A stretch of DNA of 64,000 bases from Babylonia areolata (lineage: Eukaryota; Mollusca; Gastropoda; Neogastropoda; Buccinidae): positions 28,414,199-28,478,198 of the forward strand of contig NC_134882.1 in assembly GCF_041734735.1 (NCBI RefSeq), given 5' to 3'. Below the pieces are notes generated by a model. The model was given only the letters and a program-made list of their open reading frames with translations, did not search any database and had not been told where the DNA came from. The translations under genes were made by a program, and so were the position numbers. Below, piece after piece: positions 26,190 to 35,339 of this stretch. Every line of letters begins with the position of its first letter. Position 1 is the first letter of the stretch.

Positions 26190-29100
26190 CTATGAAATGC
26201 ATTTTCTTTTAATTTAAGCCAGCCCTATTTACTTTATAGCTTTTAGAATCTGATTCATCACTCAAATGTGCTTTTTGACACACTGGATGTTTTCCATTGT
26301 CAGAGATGTTGTTTTTTTTAGGCATGTTAATGTTTATAGTCAATTGGATGATGTAAAGTGCTTTGAGCGGCATTGGTGCTGGATATCGTGCCATATAGAA
26401 ATATTGTGCATTATTATAATAATTATTATTATTATCATCAACTGAGCACTCTCAAAAGGGTGTGTTTGTGTGCGGTGTGGGGTGTGTGTGTTCAAATGTC
26501 TGTTTATGTGTTTGTGTGCATGTGTGATCAAAACCAACAGTCTGGTGCGATGCTCCAATAACATCATTGTTATGTCTAATGAGTTAAAGACCTCCTCCTC
26601 CTGTTTTAATGGTTTATATGTACCTAAAGCCGTAGTTCGCAACTAGACTTGCCCGTTCGCATTTACCATCAGACACCCCTGCTATTTCAAACGTCGACAA
26701 AACGTCGACCGAAAAGAACTGATGAGCAGACGAATTTTTCCTGGTGCAACCAATCCGAAAAAGACTTAAAAAAAACAACAAAAGAACTACGTTTGACTAT
26801 TTCACGAGATGTTATCTTTACAGTCCACGCATATTGACTAATTGAGCTGGTCGCTTCGACTGGATCATTTGCAATTAGGGATACCGACCCTATACTGTGA
26901 CTACATGAATGTTAGGACAGATATCAAACTGGCAAGTTTGCAATCCAAACTGGTGGAGTGACGTCGCCAAGAACACGCAGTGATATCCTTATAATAACTG
27001 CATGATCATTTCAGTCTGCACCTCATAATAGTGGGTTTGTGGTTTACGAACAAGCGATCAAATGTAAGATTTGAAAATGTATCATCATGACGTGACAAAG
27101 AGATGAAATGACGTAATCTTCAGTGTAATGGAAACAGCGAGTGAAGGACAAAATAAAATTTATTCTAACAAATCTAAGTACACGTATACTATAGCATGCT
27201 TTGGGAGTGAATGTTTCATGGATTTATTTGTTGTTCGTGTTTTTCTTTTTTTCATGTTTGGAGGATTGGGCTTCTAGTTTTAAATGGCGTAGCGTCTATT
27301 TGTTACTACGCGAATGACATCAGCCACGAGAGACTGGGAAAGCAGTCCAAGGGAAGAAAGAAATCCCAAGATGAAAATTACAAAAGAAATAAAATGTAAT
27401 GTAGCCTACCCTTTAGAACTGTACATCACATTTAACATAATAAAAAGGGGCAACAATGTACGAAGCGCGAGATGTACATTATTTGGTTGTAATGCGGACT
27501 CTATTTTCTCTCGCAGCCGCTTACGATCAATTATGTACACCGGTCTGCGTGCTTTGCCTGGAGAAAATGGCAACATGTGATATCCTTACAATACCTGCAT
27601 GATCATTTCGGTCTGCACCCCATAATAGTGGGTTTGTGGTTTACCAACAAGCGATAAAATGAAAGATTTAAGAATGTATCATCATATTGTGACAAAGAGA
27701 TTAAATGACGTAATCTTCAGTGAGACGGAAACATAGCCAGCAAAGAATAAAATAAAATTTGTTCTAACTAATCTAAGTATACGTATATAGTTACAACAAG
27801 CATGCTATGGGAGTGAATGATACACAGATTTAGTAATTTAAAAAAAAAAAAAAAAGTTTGGAGGATTGGGCTTCTAGTTTTAAATGGCGTCGCGTCTATA
27901 TATTACTACGCGAATGACATCAGCCGAGAGAGACTGGGAAAACAGTCCAAGAGAAGAAAGAAATCCCAATGAAAAAAAAGGAGTAATATACCCGATAGAA
28001 CTGCACATAATATTTAACATAACAAAAGAGACCAACATGTACGAAGCACGAGATATACACAAAAATTTTGGTTGAAATGCGGACTCTATTTTCTCTCGCA
28101 CCCGCTAACTTTAAGTTGTGTACACCGGTTTGCGTTGATCTGGAAAAAGCCGCGGCAATCTGTTTCGATGTTCCTGAGGCGATGACAACGTCTTTTCTCT
28201 TTTCTTTACTTTTTTTTCCTTCTTTACAACGAACTTGAATATGTAATAAATAATTGATATATATGGAAAAAAACCCACAAAAAACACATGATTTAAACGG
28301 TATTATCATACACAAAGAAATAGATTTCCCACGTTGACATGATTCGGATGAATGCGTATTGGTCCTGTCATAATGCTAAAATAAGTTGGCCTATCTCGCG
28401 TTGCATGAATCAAAGCCACATTTTGACATGTTGAAGTCGCATATCTTCCATATGTATTTCAGTCTTCTTTTTTTTTTTTTTTTTTTCTCTGTCAGTGTTT
28501 TTATTTCGTTGCTCTCCTACACTGAATGTGTCGTCTGCTCCATCATGTGCCAGCTTCAATGGTCAGTGGCTGTGTCCCGAAGGAAGGTGGCAGAATGGTT
28601 AAGACGCTCAGCTGCCAATACTGTTTAGAGAGTCTGTGTGGGTATGGGTTCGAATCCCGCTCTCGCCCTTTCTCCCAAGTTTGACTGGAAAATCAAACTG
28701 AGCGTCTGGTCTCAGTCATGCTTCGGATAAGACGATAAACCGAGGACCCGTATGCATCACGCACATGGCGCACTGAAATAGAACCCATGGCACTGATGAG
28801 AGTGTTGCCCTCTGGCAGAATTATGTAGAAAAATCCACTCTGATAGGTACACTGACAAATATATAAACATGCACTCATGCCAGGCCTCGACTAAGCGCGT
28901 TGGGTTATGCTGCTGGTCAGGCATCTGCCTAGCAGACGTGATGTAGCGTAAAATTACCAATGGATTTGTCCGAATGTAGTCACGCTTCTTTGAGAAACTG
29001 AAACTGAACTGTGTCAAGTCTTCAGTGGGGAGCCAAGCCACTGACTTGGCTACATCTTGAATAAACATTGACCTTCAGTTTGTCAGTCGCTCTTTGTCAA

Positions 29101-29792
29101 GTTACATTTGTCCGAGTAATTGGGGATATTTTTGTCTGTCTGTCCGCCTTGTCATAAGCCAGTTTTCCACTACGTGCTGCGATATTCAAAGTGTTTTATC
29201 TTTGATATGTCCCTGTGCAGTACGCTGGGCTACCGATAAGCATTAATGAGAAATATGAATCAGTTGCGAACTAAACTGACGGTCTACAAACACTTTCAGA
29301 GTAATCTGCAGATGTGAAACAAGGGCTTTCTATGGTTATCATGTAGGTCAGCTTGAAGACATTTGAAGCCTGGCAAAATGTCAGCAAACAACTGCGTGCC
29401 CCCGCCAAAAATTCGCCGCACCAGTGCCAGGGAGAGGAATGGGGTGGGGGTAGATTAAAGAATGCAGTCCCTCCTATGCTTCAGTCAAGACAATCCATTG
29501 CCCCTGCAGTGAATGTGGCTCGGGCATCTGGCTTATATGTGAGCCACACACAAACCCCCAGAACTAAGTCTCACGGACGCTTATAATATACGTCCGTGAC
29601 TGAGTCTGCACAACCACGTCATTGCTGAAGAGTATACTAGCTGGATGTCCGCACAAACGTGCTTGCATGAGTGCGTGGTTGTGGGCTAAAAGACTGTGTG
29701 TGCATACTGATGTTTGTTTGTTCATGTAAGCACATAAACACATGTCTGATTCGCTGTGTATGCATTAGGTTCATTTTGATATATGTATATAT

Positions 29793-29853
<61 letters not shown>

Positions 29854-30371
29854 CATGCATGTTTCACTATAAACATTCATGTGAGGTTCATTGTTTATGC
29901 TTTAACCCCTTCACCACTGAACCTTGGTAAAATGAGCTCATATATCAGTGTGGGGCGAACTTAAGGTACAGTTGGTACACTTTGTGTGCATTTAAATGGT
30001 GTAACTGACTTTGCAGAACAAAACATCAAAAGTAATGCAGTCCCAGAAGACAGAAGTCCAACAAAAGAATGATGACTGGCATACTCATGTGTAAGCTCAT
30101 TCAGTGTTGCCTCACTTTGGGAAAAGCCTTTCACTGTCGAGCATACGGGGCTGCAGAAATCAAATGGTCAATGGATTTGTCTGTATCTGAACAGTTCGCG
30201 ATGATGGAGACGGTGATCAGTGGCATCTCTGACATGTTCCCACACGTGCTGCGAAAGAGAAAGGTGCTGTTCACCTTCATCACCTGTCTCGTGGGATTCC
30301 TCCTGGGGATCCCTCAGACCACCAAGGTAAAAATATGTGGGCATGGCGGGGAATCGGGAAAAGATAGAGTG

Positions 30372-30412
<41 letters not shown>

Positions 30413-31197
30413 CAGAATCAAGACTCGGATAATTCATTGGTAATGGCCACCGCCTCTTTTGGACGAGGAGCGATGACAGCATGAATTCTCAACACGTTAT
30501 CATCTGCAGAAATTGACTCAGTATTACATAAATCTCTATCTCCATTTGAAAAAAAAAAATCAATACAATAATATCAAAATACGTATAGTACCCTCAGAGA
30601 AAAAGAGAGAGAGAGAGAGGTGTGTGTGTGTGTGTGTGTGTGTGTGGGGGGGGGGGGTGAATTGTCGTACATTGCTTACATTTTAAAAAAATGATTATCG
30701 AAAGAAATATTGCAGGACATTCGGGGGGTCATACCGATCAAACACATAGTTTACTTGCCTCGACTTACAACGTGCGTATGACACACAGGAACTCAATCCA
30801 AAAAAAAAAAAAGATGGTGTTTTCAGGGAGGCATTTTAGGGAGGCATGAAGTTAGCATGATTATGTGCGATTTCAGGGGAGGCGTGCGTGTGTTTTCAGG
30901 AAGGCATGTGTGTGTTTTCAGGGAGGCCTGTGTTTTCAGGGAGGCCTGTGTGTGTTTTCAAGGAGGCATGTGTGTGTTTTCAGGGAGGCCTGTGTTTTCA
31001 GGGAGGCATGTGTGTGTGTGTTTTCAGGGAGGCCTGTGTTTTCAGGGAAGCATGTGTGTGTGTGTTTTCAGAGAGGCATGTGTGTGTGTTTTCAGGGAGG
31101 CATGTGTGTGTTTTCAGGGAGGCCTGTGTGTGTGTGTTTTCAGGGAGGCATGTGTGTGTGTATTTTCAGGGAGGCCTGTGTTTTCAGGGAGACGCGT

Positions 31198-31236
<39 letters not shown>

Positions 31237-33054
31237 GAGGCCTGTGTGTGTTTCTAGGGAGGCCTCTGTGTGTTTCTAGGGAGGCCTGTATGTGTGTTTT
31301 CAGAGAGGCCTGTGTGTGTGTTTTCAGGGAGGCATGTGTGTGTGTGTGTGTTTTCGGGGAGGCCTGTGTGTGTGTGTGTGTTCGGGGAGGCATGTGTGTG
31401 TGTTTTCAGGGAAGCATGTGTATATGTGTTTTCAGGGAGGCATGTGTGTGTGTGTGTGTGTTTTCAGGGAGGCCTGTGTGTGTTTTCAGGGAGGCATGTG
31501 TGTGTGTGTTTTCAAGGAGGCCTGTGTGTGTTTTCAGGGAGGCCTGTGTTTTCAGGGAGGCATGTGTGTGTGTGTTTTTTTTCCAAGGAGGCCTGTGTGT
31601 GTTTTCAGGGAGGCATGTGTGTGTGTGTGTGTTTTCAGGGAGGCATGTGGGTGCTGACTCTGATGGATTGGTACAGCGGCAGCTACAACCTCATGTTTGT
31701 GGCTCTGGCTGAAATCATCTGTCTGATGTATGTCTATGGTAAGTGACCCTGTCGTTCTCCTTTCTTTTAACACCCTATTCATGCACGCCGGAAGAACACA
31801 CAGTACAGGAATCCAGATCCATGGATACACTCTGCCATAGTTGTGCGTATTATGTATCACGTGCAAATGTTTTAGCGCTGTCCTTTTACACATTGAATAC
31901 AGGCAACACTTGCTCATAGTTGGTAGTGGTATTGTGTCGATACCAACCAAACTTATTTTGTTTCTTTAGAAGTATTGACCTAACCCAAAACAACCAACAC
32001 AGCATCGACGGTAGGGTGGAATGGGATCCAGAGAGAGAGAGGGAGAGAGAGAGAGAGAGTAGTAGTAGTAGTAGTAGTAGTATGCAGCATAAAAAAATAT
32101 ATTTCCGAGTGGATTAGGTATCCCCATTTTCTGTGTAAAACAAATCACACTGATGTAAAAAAAGAAAAAGAAAAAAAAGAAATAAAAAGTCATAATGATG
32201 ATAGTTTGAACCCCTCTTGAAAAAAGATGTTACGAAAGATGTGCTGTAACGAGACTGACGGTGTCTTGGTATGCAGGCTACAAGAATTTCTTCGCTGACA
32301 TCGAGATGATGATCGGCCACAAGCCCAACATCTACTGGATGGTCACCTGGCTCGCCATCACACCCATCGCTGTTGCCGTGAGTACTCTAAAAATAGGTGG
32401 ATAGCGCATATCTTTTTTGATCCCCTTTGCTAACTGAAACCAGCGGAAGTGTTCAATCAGCCATTTTGCTACTCTTGTCAGTACAGCACGAAGCAGTAAC
32501 TTAATGTATGTAGCCGAGTACTCAGCTGGCTACAATGACTGCTTCACGGCAAGCTTTCACTTCAGTTGCTCGTTGCGTTTAGCTGACATTCCTGTTTGTG
32601 CCTCCACAGCAAGTTTGAGCTACGTGTCACTGCACAGTTTTCCTGTAATAACTTTGGTAAATAAACCATTGGCAGATATCAATCAAGACACAACATTTAG
32701 CATGTTGTGGGGGCAAACATAACACGATGTCATAGAAGATACACGGTTACAGTTCAGAAACTACCACCTGTTAGCAGACGACTTCTCAACGGACTGACAG
32801 CCAGATGCAAGTGTCACTATGGCGTCCAGTTGGCTCAAGCTTTCCTGGCCAATGAGCTGCCCATCTGTTTTTAGATTAGTGACTTCTACCCTGTCTCCCT
32901 CAGCTCACCATTCAAAACCCCCTCCTCTCCAACCATTTAAACGATAACATACAAATGTGAAAAAATTACGCTTTATCCAAATGTCTACAACGACGGGATA
33001 TTACACAAAATTCCAGTCCATTTTTATTGTATCTTCAAAGGAGAAGCAGCTCCA

Positions 33055-33094
<40 letters not shown>

Positions 33095-35268
33095 GTGTGC
33101 GTTGCAGCCAGCTTCTCAGCCTATAACTTCATCTCTTTGACTGCTGGGATCTGCAATGATATCAGCTACAGACATTTCACGGCTTTCACTCACTCACTCA
33201 TTCCCTCGACCGCTGGGGTCGTTGGGGGGACATGAGGAAGATGTCATAGCTCGCCACGCCGTTCTGTTGGCAGCTGTCGTGAGATCTGGCATCGTCATTT
33301 TGGTCCATTCCTTGACGTCGGACCAGCTCTTTCTCTGCCGCCCCCGTCTGCGCCCTCCCTCTACAGTCCCTTGTTCACGGCTATATGTAGCTAAAAGAGA
33401 CGATGTTGTTCCGGTCATACCCTCTCAGCACGGCTTAGAGACAAGACGCGGGAGAGAGGTTGAGGCGACTGCGGCCAACATATCCTGTTTTGCTGCAGTC
33501 TTCGGCAGTTGTGTATTTGGGACCGGTCAAAGTTGCCAACGCATCTCTCCGGCCGTGTTTTCAAACTCGGTCGCGTTGATGGTAGAGACCCGCTCTGCAC
33601 GGCTGAGGTACTGGACAGCGGGGAGGGAAGGGGTGGACAGGGGTGGGGGGTGGGGAGGGGATTGCGGCAAAGACTCCTGTACTGTTTAAGCAGGTTGGTG
33701 GGCGACGGGGCGGTGGGTGGGGGGACAGGGGGATGGCGGTTCGTGGCTTTGTCGCTCCCTTTCAGTGGTGGTCTGCCGTCGTGGGACGTGTGGGTCGTCG
33801 ACGGAGCATGAGGACTGGCTGCTCGGTGGTCCTGAAGACGGCCTTGGTCACCACGAAATAAGAAACAACAGCTGCGACAAAAAAGACTACAGCCGAGACA
33901 ACATTTGACCAACGATGAGAAAAACGTCATCCCACAATGCATTAAAACTACCACCAGTCTGCAGCCGAGAACGATACCCGGCCGACTAAGCATCAAACAA
34001 CTGCGACACCCACCAGGACAACGATTCCTTTCCGACTACACCTCCGATACCAAACGGACCACAGCATTGAACATCTTTAACCACTGAACGACTACTGCCG
34101 GACATCTGTCCAGAACAACTTGACCATAAGGGCTTACTGCCGATAGGTCATTAAACTCAACTCTGTTGCTACTCTTGTTCTGGGGTGCTCCGTCCCCTCG
34201 ATACACTTTTGTCAGGATTGGATTGCTCTTTTTACAGTACCGGTTTTCTTCTTCAATTTTGTGATAACATTTCCAGACAAGACAAACTGGATACGTATTT
34301 ACTTACTTATTTCATGATTATTTCAAGACTTACATACCAGTCAGTATTGAACCATGTTGTTCCTGTCTTTTACTGAGAAGACCGGCGAACGGACTGCAAC
34401 CGTGTGGGTCTTTTTATTTGTTAAGATGAAGAGTGCTAGTGGTATATAACAACGGGTGAACCCCCCCCCCCCCCCACACACACACACCCACCCACCCCAC
34501 CCCCCTCCCACCCAGGGGTTTAAAACTGAAACTGAAACCAGCTTCACTAAAGCCACGGATAATAACTCGCATAACAAACAAAAGCCATGAAGTAGTAAAT
34601 GACCGATCACCAGACAATGACCGATCACCCGACAAGTTTGGTACATATACTAACCCAGACAGCTGCCTCACGCACTCAGCGGTAATACTGAGTGTCGTCG
34701 CCCTGTCAATAGTTAGAAACACATTTTAGCCAAACATGTGAGTTGCCCGGGACATTGGTTTAGCAGTTTAGCATCCTGATATTATTGCACCTATTTTACC
34801 GGCAATTTTTGTGCGGCATGTATGAAACGACTAATCAGTACGGTAATCGATATTACTATAAGTAGATGTTGTAACCAATTTTAAGTGGATTTCAACTCTT
34901 ATTTTGTACGTTATTTTACTCAGTTTGATGCGGATTCAGTCACACAACTAACATGCCACCATCTTGCTGTTCAGTTTTATTGTCCCACAAACCATGGAAA
35001 GGTAACCAACAGGTGTAATAATTTAGTATTTAGCAGTCATGCATGTGATCACTGGACCACAGAGTTTGGAGCGATGGTGGCGTTGTTGTTTCAGTTCATC
35101 ATCATCATCGGAGCGGTACAGTACACCAAGGCCAGCTACGCAGGCTACGTGTTTGAAGACTGGGTGCAAGGACTGGGCTGGCTGATGGTATCGGTGCCCA
35201 TCGCTCTCATTGCCATCGTTGGCGTTGTGCAGATGTTCCGATACGGAGTGGTACGTCTGTCTCCTCGG

Positions 35269-35339
<71 letters not shown>

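Larger units (their letters stand above)
27577..29765 (+). repeat. Segmental duplication, copy 2
   Basis: The partner of 22590-24840, with scattered substitutions and small indels. The polypyrimidine run at 28466-28487 is a pure T-run here. A 27-bp palindromic insertion at 29572-29598 is absent from copy 1. Confidence 0.75.

Noticed and set aside
30820-31638. CRISPR-like regular repeat array
   Set aside because: The spacers are only variable (GT)n, the unit contains a eukaryotic splice acceptor, and the setting is an animal intron.
30857-31746. Three overlapping ORFs of 130-274 codons rich in [11 protein letters not shown]-like repeats
   Set aside because: They are translations of the TTTTCAGGGAGGC/(GT)n minisatellite in all frames. 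Only the last 33 codons in one frame are real SLC6 exon.
33156-33996. ORFs of 177 (+) and 193 (-) codons
   Set aside because: They lie in CG-rich and G-rich sequence where stops are rare, with no recognisable domain. Only the 33194-33420 (-) frame has a recognisable LINE tail.
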